From Oscillospiraceae bacterium (lineage in GTDB: Bacteria; Bacillota; Clostridia; Oscillospirales; Acutalibacteraceae): 52,756 nt of DNA. The stretch covers positions 1-52,756 of the forward strand of contig SVQC01000006.1 of the NCBI GenBank assembly GCA_015065585.1. The letters are read 5' to 3'. The translations under genes and the position numbers were made by a program. This document shows, in pieces, positions 26,681 to 36,053 of this stretch (position 1 is its first letter; each line of letters opens with the position of its first letter). The notes under the pieces were generated by a model that was not told the DNA's origin, did no database searches, and saw only the letters and a list, made by a program, of their open reading frames with translations.

Positions 26681-27583
26681 ATGACGGCTTTATGCGATTT
26701 TTTAAAGCTTAATGAAATTGAATATTTTAAAGATGAGCCTATGAGCCGTCATACAAGCTTCCGTATCGGCGGACCTGCCGATTATTTCATTCTGCCCGAC
26801 AGTAAAGAAAAATTAGCGGGTATAATTGAATTTTGTAAAAATGAGAATATTTCCTTTACGGTAATCGGAAAGGGAAGTAATCTTCTTGTGTCGGATAAGG
26901 GTATTGAGGGTGCTGTTTTATGTACTTCAAACCTTAATAGTATTATCCTCAAAGATAATAACCGTATTGTCGCTGAAGCGGGTGTAAGTCTTGCCTCACT
27001 TTGCTCTTTTGCTAAGGAAAACGGATTAACAGGTCTTGAATTTGCCTACGGAATTCCCGGTAGTGTGGGTGGCGCTATGGTTATGAATGCCGGCGCTTAT
27101 TCCGGAGAAATGAAGGATGTTGCTGTAAAAACTACGGTTCTTGATAATAAAGGCAATATGTTGGATATTGTTGGGAAAGATATGCGTCTTTCCTATAGAA
27201 ACAGTATTTTTAAAGCCCAAAATCTTACCGTATTATCATCGGAATTTTTGCTCAAACCCGATAAAAAAGAGGAAATATGCGCTCGTATGGATGATTTTCT
27301 TTCCAGAAGAAAATCAAAACAGCCTCTTGAATATCCTAGCGCGGGCAGTGTTTTTAAAAGACCCGAAGGTTATTTTGCAGGGGCGCTTATTGAAGAAAAC
27401 AATCTTAAGGGTGTCAGTGTAGGAGGCGCTCAGGTCAGCGAAAAGCACGCAGGCTTTATAATCAATAAAAACGCTGCCACCTGCAGTGACGTTAAAACTC
27501 TTATAGTAAAAATTCAGGATAAAATTTTAAAAAACAACGGTGTGAAGCTGGAAACCGAACTGATTTTCAAAGGACGGGAATAA
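26681..27583 (+). CDS. murB: UDP-N-acetylenolpyruvoylglucosamine reductase MurB
   Basis: FAD enzyme making UDP-MurNAc for peptidoglycan. The 300-residue protein shows SFRIGGPADYFI, VIGKGSNLLV, the substrate region GLEFAYGIPGSVGGAMVMNAGAY, the active serine region YPSAGSVFKRP and a final A-G-F-I-I-N segment: a type IIb-like MurB. It lies 1 bp from rapZ and is normally found there in Firmicutes. Confidence 0.96.
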   Translation: MTALCDFLKLNEIEYFKDEPMSRHTSFRIGGPADYFILPDSKEKLAGIIEFCKNENISFTVIGKGSNLLVSDKGIEGAVLCTSNLNSIILKDNNRIVAEAGVSLASLCSFAKENGLTGLEFAYGIPGSVGGAMVMNAGAYSGEMKDVAVKTTVLDNKGNMLDIVGKDMRLSYRNSIFKAQNLTVLSSEFLLKPDKKEEICARMDDFLSRRKSKQPLEYPSAGSVFKRPEGYFAGALIEENNLKGVSVGGAQVSEKHAGFIINKNAATCSDVKTLIVKIQDKILKNNGVKLETELIFKGRE

Positions 27584-27584
27584 A

Positions 27585-28442
27585 ATGAATTTGCTTATTG
27601 TTACGGGAATGTCGGGCGCTGGTAAATCTCAGGCTGTAAATTCCCTTGAGGATTTAGGGTATTACTGTGTTGATAATATTCCACCTGCCCTTATTCCGTC
27701 TTTTGTAGATTTGGGAAAACGGGGAAGTGAGTCCCTAAGCCGTCTTGCTGTTGTTACCGATACCAGAGGCGGCGACCTTTTTTCTGAAATAGAAAATATT
27801 CTTAATATGTTAAAGGGAAGAAACGTGCAGTATAAACTGCTTTTTCTTGATGCAAGCGACGATGTACTTATTCGCAGATATAAAGAAAACCGCAGAAAGC
27901 ATCCTCTTTGCAATGTCAGTGATATAACGGTAGAAGAAGCGGTAAAAATTGAGCGAAAAATGCTTAAGGTGTTAAGGCTTTGCGCTGATTATATAGTGGA
28001 TACTTCTCTTATTTCACCCGCACAGCTTAAAGAACAACTATCAACAATTTTCTTTGGTAATAACAATAACGGCTTCAGCGTTCAGTGTATATCATTCGGT
28101 TTTAAACATGGACCTCTAATGGATGCAGATATACTTATTGATGCAAGGTGTCTTCCTAACCCCTTTTACGATGAGGGACTTAAAAACCTTACCGGCCTTG
28201 ATAACAGAGTAAAAGAATATGTATTATCAACCGATGATGCCAAGGAGTTCTCAAATAAGCTACTTTCCTTTATAGACAGCGCCGTTCCGCTTTACAGTAA
28301 AGAGGGCAAGAGCCGTCTTTGTATAGGAATAGGCTGTACCGGCGGTAAACACAGAAGCGTTACCTTTGCCGAGGAGATTACTAAATTTTTAAATGAAAAG
28401 GGATATAACTGTGTAGCTGTGCACAGGGATATTAATAAATAA
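27585..28442 (+). CDS. rapZ: RapZ/YvcJ-family nucleotide-binding protein
   Basis: In enteric bacteria RapZ senses glucosamine-6-phosphate and controls GlmS through small RNAs; the Firmicute relative YvcJ hydrolyses nucleotides and affects competence. The 285-residue protein has the P-loop TGMSGAGKS (8-15 core) and the conserved C-terminal IGIGCTGGKHRSV. It sits between murB and whiA; the usual neighbour yvcK/mgfK is absent from this position. Confidence 0.95.
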   Translation: MNLLIVTGMSGAGKSQAVNSLEDLGYYCVDNIPPALIPSFVDLGKRGSESLSRLAVVTDTRGGDLFSEIENILNMLKGRNVQYKLLFLDASDDVLIRRYKENRRKHPLCNVSDITVEEAVKIERKMLKVLRLCADYIVDTSLISPAQLKEQLSTIFFGNNNNGFSVQCISFGFKHGPLMDADILIDARCLPNPFYDEGLKNLTGLDNRVKEYVLSTDDAKEFSNKLLSFIDSAVPLYSKEGKSRLCIGIGCTGGKHRSVTFAEEITKFLNEKGYNCVAVHRDINK

Positions 28443-28443
28443 T

Positions 28444-29346
28444 ATGTCGTTTTGCAGTGAACTTAAAAATGATTTATGCAAAGAGAAAAAAGGCGTTTGC
28501 TGTCAGGTTGCCGAATGTTATGGTTTCATGCTTTTTGGCAGGTCATTTTCTTATAAAAATATTTCCCTTATAACCGAAAATAAAAATATTGCTGAGAGAT
28601 ATACCAGCTTTTTTAAGAAAAACTTTGCAATTATACCGGGAGTAAAGGTTACAGGTAATAAGAATATAAGATATACTCTATCGGTTGAAGATAAAGAGCT
28701 TTGCGGCAGAGTGATGTCGGCTTTTGGTTACAATGGAAATGATTTGCTTAGTATCAATCACGATGTTTTTAAAAGGGATTGCTGTTTTTCTGCCTTTATA
28801 AGAGGCGCTTTTCTTGCCTGTGGACAGATGAGCGACCCATATAAAAATTATCATACCGAATTTGTTATAAAGGATTTTACCTTAGCTCTTGAATTTTACA
28901 GTCTACTCACAGTCAGAGGTCTTTCTCCTAAGCGCAGCATAAGAGGAAATTCTACTGTGATTTATTTTAATCAGGGAGAAACCATAGAAGAGCTTTTAAC
29001 CCTTATGGGTGCAAATAAAAAGGTTCTCGAGCTTATTGACGTTCAGGTGGCTAAAACAATCAGAAACCGAGAGAACCGAAAAAATAACATTGAGCTTTCC
29101 AATATAGGAAAACAGGTTGACGCTTCTTTTGAACAGCGCAAGGCTATTGAGCTTTTAAAGGAAGCAGGCAAGCTTGAAGCCCTTAGTGATGAGCTATACA
29201 GCGTGGCACAGCTCAGACTTTCTTACCCCGAAGCGTCTTTAAGTCAGCTTTGCAGATTAAGTGATGAATCAATAACCCGCTCGGGACTTAATCACAGACT
29301 TAAAAAAATTATTGAAATAGCTGAAAAAATAAAAAACGGAGATTAG
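28444..29346 (+). CDS. whiA: DNA-binding protein WhiA
   Basis: Gram-positive regulator of cell division and, in actinobacteria, sporulation. The 300-residue protein has the homing-endonuclease-like N-terminal domain (FIRGAFLACGQMSDPYK) and the C-terminal HTH with LRLSYPEASLSQLCRL and SGLNHRLKKI. The start follows rapZ by one base, the order seen in other Firmicutes. Confidence 0.95.
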   Translation: MSFCSELKNDLCKEKKGVCCQVAECYGFMLFGRSFSYKNISLITENKNIAERYTSFFKKNFAIIPGVKVTGNKNIRYTLSVEDKELCGRVMSAFGYNGNDLLSINHDVFKRDCCFSAFIRGAFLACGQMSDPYKNYHTEFVIKDFTLALEFYSLLTVRGLSPKRSIRGNSTVIYFNQGETIEELLTLMGANKKVLELIDVQVAKTIRNRENRKNNIELSNIGKQVDASFEQRKAIELLKEAGKLEALSDELYSVAQLRLSYPEASLSQLCRLSDESITRSGLNHRLKKIIEIAEKIKNGD

Positions 29347-29349
29347 TAT

Positions 29350-32300
29350 ATGGCTGAGGACTTTGTTCATCTTCATCTTCATACGGAATATAGTTTGCTG
29401 GACGGATGTTGCCGTATCGGCAAGCTTTTTGATGCGGTAAAGAAGAATGGGCAAAAAGCGGTTGCTATAACCGACCATGGCGTAATGTACGGTGCCGTTA
29501 ATTTTTTTAAGGCGGCAAAGCAGACTGGCGTAAAGGCTATTATAGGATGCGAGGTTTATGTTGCCAAGCGTAGCCGTTTTGAAAAGCAAAAGCATCTTGA
29601 CAGTGAATATACACACCTTGTTTTGTTATGTAAAAACGAAACCGGATATAAAAATCTTATAAAAATGGTGTCCCTCGGCTTTACGGAGGGGTTTTATAAT
29701 AAACCGAGAATAGATAAGGAACTTCTAAAGGAGAACAGCGAAGGACTTATTGCTCTTTCTGCCTGTCTTGCAGGTGAAATACCCCGAAAGCTGTCTTCAG
29801 GGGACTATGAGGGAGCGAAGGAATCTGCCTTATGGTTTGACAGTGTTTTCGGCAGAGGAAACTTCTATATTGAGCTTCAGGACCACGGTATAATGGAGCA
29901 ACGTCGTATTTTACCCGATATGCTAAGATTAAGCAGAGAAACGGGCATACCTATGGTTGCTACTAATGATGTGCATTATACTGAAAAAGACGACGCTAAA
30001 ATGCAAAAGGTTCTTATATGTTTGCAGACCGGTAAAAAACTTAACGAGGAAAACCCTCTTGAATTTAAAACCGATGAGTTTTATCTTAAAACAAGTGAAG
30101 AAATGTCAACGCTTTTTTCTCACTTTGAGGGTGCGGTGGAAAACAGCGTTAAAATCGCAGATATGTGTGATTTTGAATTTGATTTCGGTCATATTAAGCT
30201 TCCTCTTTTTGATATAGGCGATAAAAATCACGCCCGTTATTTAAGAGATAAATGTTACGAAGGTCTTTACCGTCTTTATAAGGACGATATGCTGGAAAAG
30301 GCTAAGGAACGTCTTGATTATGAACTAAAAGTTATTGATGAAATGGGCTATACTGATTATTATCTTATAGTTCAGGATTTTGTGGCTTTTGCCAAAAGCA
30401 AAGGAATTCCCGTTGGTCCGGGCAGAGGCTCGGGCGCTGGAAGCATCGCCGCGTACTGCGTTGGCATTACGGGTATTGACCCTATTAAATATCAGCTTCT
30501 TTTTGAGCGTTTTCTTAATCCCGAAAGGGTAAGTATGCCCGATTTTGATATTGATTTTTGCTACGTGAGACGTCAGGAAGTTATAGACTATGTAATTGAA
30601 AAATACTCAAGCGACAGGGTTGCACAGATTGTAACCTTTGGTACTCTTGCGGCGCGCAATGCCGTAAGAGACGTAGGAAGAGTAATGGATTTACCGTATA
30701 ATCTTTGTGATAAAGTTGCAAAACTTATACCAAGGGATTATCATACTGACCTTTCGGGCGCGGTAAACAGAGTACCGGAACTTAAAAATCTTTATGAAAA
30801 CGATGCCTCGGTAACTGAGCTTATAGATATGGCGGTAAAAATTGAGGGTATGCCGAGACATGCTTCTACCCATGCCGCCGGTGTTGTTATTTGCGACAGA
30901 AAGGTAAGCGAATATGTGCCTCTTTCAACTAACGACGAGGCTATAGTAACCCAGTACACTATGACTTCCCTTGAGGAACTCGGTCTTTTAAAGATGGACT
31001 TTTTGGGGCTTCGCAACCTTACGGTTATAGATGACGCCGTAAAAAGTATAAGGGCAAATGCGCCGGATTTTTCAATAGAGAATATACCCGAAAACGATAA
31101 AGCTACCCTAGAGATGATGGGCAATGGTTTTACTTTGGGTGTTTTTCAGTACGAAAGTGACGGTATGACAAACGTAGTAAAGACCTTTAAACCAGAAAAT
31201 ATTGAAGACCTTATTGCTATTTTGTCTCTTTACCGCCCCGGTCCTATGGACTCAATACCAAAATATATTCACAACCGTTTTCATCCCGAAGATATCCATT
31301 ATTACACTCCTCTTTTAAAACCTATTCTTGATATAACCTACGGCTGTATAGTATATCAGGAACAGGTTATGCAAATCTGCCGTAACCTAGCCGGTTATTC
31401 TCTCGGCAGGGCAGATGTGGTACGCCGTGCTATGTCAAAGAAAAAGCACAGCGTTATGGAAGCGGAACGGGAAGTTTTCATAAACGGCGCTGTGGCTAAC
31501 GGCATTGACCGCGCTGTTGCCGATAAAATATTTACTGATATGGCTGATTTCAGTTCCTATGCCTTTAATAAGTCTCACGCTGCTGCATACGGATATGTTG
31601 CCTATCAGACCGCATATCTTAAATGTCATTATCCTAAGGAATATATGGCGGCGCTAATTTCAAGTGTTACCGATAACGTTGCCAAGGTAAACGAATATAT
31701 TTCCGAATGTCAGCGCCTTTCCATAAATATACTTCCGCCTAACGTAAACTTTAGTGAGGAACTTATGTCGGTAACCTCTGAGGGTATTAGATTTGGTCTT
31801 TTAATGATTAAGAATATTGGCAGAAATACTGTAGGCAGAATTATAAGTGAGCGAAAAAGCGGCGGAAAATATACAGGATTTTATAATTTTATAGTCAGAA
31901 ATTACAGCCGCGACCTTAATCGACGGGCTGTTGAAAATCTTATCAAAAGCGGTGCGCTTGACGGAATGGGTGAAAATCGCCGTCAGATGCTTCTTAGCAT
32001 TGAGGCTGTTATTAGCGCCGCCGAATCAAAAATCCGTTTTGAAAACGGGGGACAGATGGATATGTTCTCTGTTGGCGGAGATGAAACTATAGATAACTTT
32101 GTTTTGCCAAAAATGGACGAGCTGAAAGAAAACGAGCTTTATGCCCTTGAAAAAGAGGCTACAGGAATGTACCTGACAGGACATCCTATGAAGGCTTATT
32201 CTTCCTTTGCGGCGTATAGTGGTGCCAAAACCGTCAGAGAACTTTTAAAGGGCGGCTATGATAACAAAAAAGTTACATTAATCTGTATGATAAGCGATAT

Positions 32301-32781
32301 CTCAGTGCGTCAGCTCAAAAACCGACAGATACTTTGTACTATTACAGGAGAAGACGTTACCGGAAGTATTAACATAATATGTTTTTCTTCTGCTTATTCT
32401 AAATATCAGAGTCTCTTTGAGGTTTCAAAGGTGCTGAAAATTATGGGAAAAATAAGCGAGAGGGAAGAAAGCGCAGGTGAACTGGTACTTGAAAATGCTG
32501 AGGTAGTACCTAACTTTGCCTATAACTTCAAGGTGCCAAAAAGTAAAAACGATGATATCAAGCTTTATATAAAGGTTGATTTTATGGACGGCGCTAAAAT
32601 GAAGAAGGTTACTCCTATATTAGAGCAAAACGACGGTTTTTGTCCTGTTTATATCTACTGTGAAAGTGATAAAAAAAGTTATTGCGCTCCCGAAAGATTA
32701 TGGGTAGAATTAAAGGAAGAAACCTTAAATAAATTAAAAGCCGTGTTAGGCGAAGAAAATGTAAAAATTGTAAAATCGTAA
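29350..32781 (+). CDS. dnaE: DNA polymerase III subunit alpha DnaE
   Basis: Catalytic replicative polymerase of the DnaE type. The 1143-residue protein opens with a PHP domain (VHLHLHTEYSLLDG, AITDHGVMYG), then the palm (VGPGRGSGAGSIAAYC, MPDFDIDF with the catalytic aspartates), the fingers (PGPMDSIP; VYQEQVM), a helix-hairpin-helix region and an OB fold (around 985-1060). Low-GC Firmicutes usually also carry PolC; this would be the second polymerase. It starts 3 bp after whiA. Confidence 0.96.
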   Translation: MAEDFVHLHLHTEYSLLDGCCRIGKLFDAVKKNGQKAVAITDHGVMYGAVNFFKAAKQTGVKAIIGCEVYVAKRSRFEKQKHLDSEYTHLVLLCKNETGYKNLIKMVSLGFTEGFYNKPRIDKELLKENSEGLIALSACLAGEIPRKLSSGDYEGAKESALWFDSVFGRGNFYIELQDHGIMEQRRILPDMLRLSRETGIPMVATNDVHYTEKDDAKMQKVLICLQTGKKLNEENPLEFKTDEFYLKTSEEMSTLFSHFEGAVENSVKIADMCDFEFDFGHIKLPLFDIGDKNHARYLRDKCYEGLYRLYKDDMLEKAKERLDYELKVIDEMGYTDYYLIVQDFVAFAKSKGIPVGPGRGSGAGSIAAYCVGITGIDPIKYQLLFERFLNPERVSMPDFDIDFCYVRRQEVIDYVIEKYSSDRVAQIVTFGTLAARNAVRDVGRVMDLPYNLCDKVAKLIPRDYHTDLSGAVNRVPELKNLYENDASVTELIDMAVKIEGMPRHASTHAAGVVICDRKVSEYVPLSTNDEAIVTQYTMTSLEELGLLKMDFLGLRNLTVIDDAVKSIRANAPDFSIENIPENDKATLEMMGNGFTLGVFQYESDGMTNVVKTFKPENIEDLIAILSLYRPGPMDSIPKYIHNRFHPEDIHYYTPLLKPILDITYGCIVYQEQVMQICRNLAGYSLGRADVVRRAMSKKKHSVMEAEREVFINGAVANGIDRAVADKIFTDMADFSSYAFNKSHAAAYGYVAYQTAYLKCHYPKEYMAALISSVTDNVAKVNEYISECQRLSINILPPNVNFSEELMSVTSEGIRFGLLMIKNIGRNTVGRIISERKSGGKYTGFYNFIVRNYSRDLNRRAVENLIKSGALDGMGENRRQMLLSIEAVISAAESKIRFENGGQMDMFSVGGDETIDNFVLPKMDELKENELYALEKEATGMYLTGHPMKAYSSFAAYSGAKTVRELLKGGYDNKKVTLICMISDISVRQLKNRQILCTITGEDVTGSINIICFSSAYSKYQSLFEVSKVLKIMGKISEREESAGELVLENAEVVPNFAYNFKVPKSKNDDIKLYIKVDFMDGAKMKKVTPILEQNDGFCPVYIYCESDKKSYCAPERLWVELKEETLNKLKAVLGEENVKIVKS

Positions 32782-32795
32782 AGGAGGGATATAAG

Positions 32796-33938
32796 GTGCA
32801 GACATATAAAATTGCCGGTATAATAACAGAGATGGATGTCCGCTATGAAAGGCTGAAAAAACAGGCACAGCCATATATTTACAACGGTAATATGAAGGCT
32901 GATATAAGCTTTGCTTTAAATGATGAGGCAATTAATAAAGCAAAGGAGTTTTACCCGGGTTTAAGTGAAGCTGACCTTGAATATCTTCTTTACGGCATCT
33001 GGTTTTACGATAAATTGCTTGATTTTGACGGTATGATGCTTCATGCCTCAGCCGTTGCTACCGAAAAAAGAGCGTACTTGTTCACGGCTTTTTCGGGGGT
33101 GGGAAAATCAACTCATACTGCTTATTGGAAAGAACTCCTTGACGATGCGGTTATTGTAAATGATGATAAACCTGCTCTGCGATTTGTTGAAGATAAGCTT
33201 TATGTCTATGGTACTCCCTTTAGCGGTAAGCACGATATAAGCGTTAATTCCCGATTTTTACTTGGCGGCATATGTTTTTTAGAACGCGGCGATGAAAACT
33301 TTATTGAAAATATAACTGCTGCCGAGGCACTTCCCTTAATCCTTCCTCAGACCACAAGCCGAATAGGTGAGGATAGAATTTCTAAAAAGCTTTCTTTAAT
33401 AGATAGGGTTTTGAATTATTCAAAGCTTTATAAAATGCGCTGTATTAATGATATTTCAGCGGCAAAAATGTCATATGAAAAAATGAAGGTTTCTATGCGT
33501 GTCCGCCTTTCCCAGCTTTTTGACGTTATGGAGGAAACCTTGTCAAAGGGCGGTACGGTAGCTTTTGCCACTAATGGCAGAAGTATGCAACCGTTATTAC
33601 ACGACGGTGACACCGTAACCGTTAAGCGCATGGAAGATTATAAAAAAGGCGACCTTATTCTTTTCAGGAAAAAGGACGGCGGATTTGTAATTCACAGAAT
33701 AATAAAGAAAAAGAAAGAACTTATTTTTACACAGGGTGATTCCTTATTTGAAATTGACGAGCCTATTAAAAAGGAAGATATATTAGGGGCTGTGACTGAA
33801 ATAATATATCCGGAGAAGACAATTAAAGCTACTGATTCTAGGTATAAGTTATATAAATTCTTATATGTATCTTCTCTTGGTAAAAGCCTAAGACTTTTAA
33901 AGAGAAAATTATCAAAACAAAAAAATCACATCGGGTGA
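32796..33938 (+). CDS. HPr-kinase-like P-loop domain fused to a SipW-like S26 peptidase domain
   Basis: A 380-residue fusion. Residues 80-220 hold an HprK-like ATPase: TAFSGVGKSTHTAYW (P-loop 98-106, with Ala where HprK has the first Gly), IVNDDKPALRF and VYGTPFSGKHDISVN, marks of the HprK-like kinases often seen in ribosomal-peptide maturation clusters. Residues 235-340 are a signal-peptidase-type S26 domain with the Ser-His pair GRSMQPLL (Ser263) and VIHRII (His300), and TQGDSLFEID; no clear membrane helix. Start GTG after AGGAGGGA, 14 bp after dnaE. No precursor peptide or radical SAM gene is adjacent, so the substrate is unknown. Confidence 0.8.
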   Translation: MQTYKIAGIITEMDVRYERLKKQAQPYIYNGNMKADISFALNDEAINKAKEFYPGLSEADLEYLLYGIWFYDKLLDFDGMMLHASAVATEKRAYLFTAFSGVGKSTHTAYWKELLDDAVIVNDDKPALRFVEDKLYVYGTPFSGKHDISVNSRFLLGGICFLERGDENFIENITAAEALPLILPQTTSRIGEDRISKKLSLIDRVLNYSKLYKMRCINDISAAKMSYEKMKVSMRVRLSQLFDVMEETLSKGGTVAFATNGRSMQPLLHDGDTVTVKRMEDYKKGDLILFRKKDGGFVIHRIIKKKKELIFTQGDSLFEIDEPIKKEDILGAVTEIIYPEKTIKATDSRYKLYKFLYVSSLGKSLRLLKRKLSKQKNHIG

Positions 33939-33955
33939 CCGATGTGATTTTTATT
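33923..33955. terminator. Terminator shared by the dnaE unit and convergent prs
   Basis: AAATCACATCGG (33923-33934), loop GTGA, CCGATGTGATTT (33939-33950) plus T tract. The loop holds the stop codon of the fusion gene upstream, so its last residues are encoded by the stem. Confidence 0.88.
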
Positions 33956-33968
33956 TTAAAAAGGTTTA

Positions 33969-35105
33969 TTAAATCTTTCCGTTATCGTTATATTTCTTAA
34001 CAATATTTTTAATTCTGTCAATAGGATTAAGAAGCTCACTGATAGAGTTATCACAGTTAAGGGTATCAACAAGCAATGCAATATACTTAGACATATTTAC
34101 GTTGCAGTACCAACCCTTTGTAAAGAGCTCAGGCTCATTATAAATAAGGTTAGTGGTAAATACCTTGTCAATAAGACCTTTTTCGTAATACTCGTCAAAC
34201 TTGTTATAACCGTCAACAAAAAGACCGAAGGTTGAGAAAACGAAAACACGCTTCGCACCTTCTTTTTTAAGACGGGCGGCAACATCTAACATAGATTCGC
34301 CGGAGGAAATCATATCGTCTACTATAATAAGGTCCTTGCCGTTAACGTCATTACCCAAAAATTCATGAGCTTCAATGGGGTTTTTACCGTTTACGATAAC
34401 AGAGAAATTTCTTCTCTTATAGAACATACCTAAAGGAAGACCGAGAACAGAGGAGTAGTAAATACATCTACCCATACCGCCTTCATCAGGAGAAACAATC
34501 ATAGTATGGTCTTTGTCGAGTTTTACGTCGGGAACATTTTTAAGAAGTGCCTTTATCATCTGATAGGTGGCTTGTACATTATCAAAACCGTCAAGGGGAA
34601 TTGCATTGTTTACTCTGGGGTCGTGAGCATCAAAGGTGATAATGTTCTTAACACCCATATGAACGAGCTCCTGAAGTGCCATAGCGCAGTCAAGGGATTC
34701 TCTTGATGAACGTCTGTGCTGTCTGCCTTCGTAAAGCATTGGCATAATTACGGTTATTCTTCTGGCTTTACCGCCTAAAGCGGCGATAATTCTCTTAAGG
34801 TCTTGAAAATGGTCGTCGGGGCTCATAGGAACCTCTTTACCGTACATTTTATAGGTAACACCGTGATTGAAGCAGTCGCAGATAATATAAGCGTCAAGAC
34901 CGCGGGCGGTGTGGTTCAAAACACCTTTTGCTTCTCCGGTGCCAAAACGGGGGCAATTGGCGTTAATAACGTAGCTGTGTTCGGGTGGCATACCGCGCCA
35001 CTGCATAAGATAGTAATCAACCTTTGATGAAATATCCTCGCAGCCTCTCATACTGATGATGGCGAGGTCACCGAAAGGTGTGTGTTTAAAAGTCATATTT
35101 GACAT
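33969..35105 (-). CDS. prs: Ribose-phosphate pyrophosphokinase
   Basis: Makes PRPP from ribose-5-phosphate and ATP. The 378-residue protein is longer than the common 310-residue enzyme; it retains MYEGRQHRRSSRESLD with the catalytic His region, FDAHDPRV, SPDEGGMGRC, and the PRPP-binding loop LIIVDDMISSGESM. The long form is typical of a Clostridial branch. The start is the ATG at 35105, 7 nt from GGAGGG; the nearby in-frame codon at 35120 precedes that ribosome binding site. PRPP is used by pncB and other phosphoribosyltransferases in this window. Confidence 0.92.
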   Translation of the reverse strand: MSNMTFKHTPFGDLAIISMRGCEDISSKVDYYLMQWRGMPPEHSYVINANCPRFGTGEAKGVLNHTARGLDAYIICDCFNHGVTYKMYGKEVPMSPDDHFQDLKRIIAALGGKARRITVIMPMLYEGRQHRRSSRESLDCAMALQELVHMGVKNIITFDAHDPRVNNAIPLDGFDNVQATYQMIKALLKNVPDVKLDKDHTMIVSPDEGGMGRCIYYSSVLGLPLGMFYKRRNFSVIVNGKNPIEAHEFLGNDVNGKDLIIVDDMISSGESMLDVAARLKKEGAKRVFVFSTFGLFVDGYNKFDEYYEKGLIDKVFTTNLIYNEPELFTKGWYCNVNMSKYIALLVDTLNCDNSISELLNPIDRIKNIVKKYNDNGKI

Positions 35106-35198
35106 AAAAAATCCCTCCAAAAGACCTGTTGGATATATAATAACATAAATTATTAAAATAATAAAGACTTTTTTCTACATAAATCAATAAAAATTTCA

Positions 35199-35227
35199 TT
35201 GAATAAGTGATGCATTTTTGGTATAAT
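35199..35227 (+). promoter_or_regulatory. thyX promoter
   Basis: TTGAAT (35199-35204) and perfect TATAAT (35222-35227), 17-bp spacer, 44 nt before the ATG. Confidence 0.8.
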
Positions 35228-35270
35228 GTTTTATAATAATGTAAATAGCATTAAAACGGAGGATGAAATT

Positions 35271-36053
35271 ATGCCTAAAGTAACCCTTTTAACCTATACT
35301 CCCGACCCTGAAATCACCATAGCTTCTGCGGCTAAGCTTTGTTACAGCCCTGCAAGTATTGACTCCGTAAGAGACGGTCTAGACGAAAAGAAGGCGGCAG
35401 AATTTGTTGAAATGCTCTCAAGTTTAGGTCACGAAAGCCCCACAGAGCACGCATATTTTACCTTTGGTATAGAGGGTGTTTCCCGCGCTCTTCTTGCCCA
35501 GATTACAAGACATCGTATTGCTTCCTTTTCTGTACAAAGCCAACGTTATGTTACAGAGAAGCAGTTTGGCTATGTACTTCCTCCTGAAATAGAAAACTGT
35601 CCCGAGGCGCTTAGTATATTTGAGGAATCTATGCGCAGAGACCAAGAAGATTACGATAGAATCACCGCTGTGCTTAAAGAAAAGCATTTAAAGGAATTTA
35701 TAAAAGACGGTAAGGACGAAAAAACAGCTATGCGAATGGCTGAAAAAAAGGCTATTGAGGATGCAAGATTTGTTTTACCCAATGCCTGCGAAACAAAAAT
35801 GATAGTTACTATGAATACCCGTTCTCTCCTTAATTTCTTCAAGCACCGTTGCTGTACCAGAGCACAGTGGGAAATCAGAGATGTTGCAAATCAGATGCTG
35901 GCTCTCGTTAGCAGTGTTGCACCCGAACTCTTTAAAAAAGCAGGTCCTGCCTGTGTTGCGGGACATTGTCCCGAGGGTAAAATGAGCTGTGGAAGAGTTA
36001 AGGAAATGAAGGAACTTAATGCTAAGATAAAAAGCGGTGAATATAATGGGTAA
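35271..36053 (+). CDS. thyX: Flavin-dependent thymidylate synthase ThyX
   Basis: Makes dTMP with FAD and methylene-tetrahydrofolate. The 260-residue protein has the ThyX signature RHRIASFSVQSQRY (RHRxxSxxxxSxRY), and RSLLNFFKHRCCTRAQWEIRD in the C-terminal part. The ATG at 35271 follows CGGAGGATGAAATT. It overlaps tmk by 8 bp, so synthesis of dTMP and its phosphorylation to dTDP are coupled. Confidence 0.96.
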   Translation: MPKVTLLTYTPDPEITIASAAKLCYSPASIDSVRDGLDEKKAAEFVEMLSSLGHESPTEHAYFTFGIEGVSRALLAQITRHRIASFSVQSQRYVTEKQFGYVLPPEIENCPEALSIFEESMRRDQEDYDRITAVLKEKHLKEFIKDGKDEKTAMRMAEKKAIEDARFVLPNACETKMIVTMNTRSLLNFFKHRCCTRAQWEIRDVANQMLALVSSVAPELFKKAGPACVAGHCPEGKMSCGRVKEMKELNAKIKSGEYNG

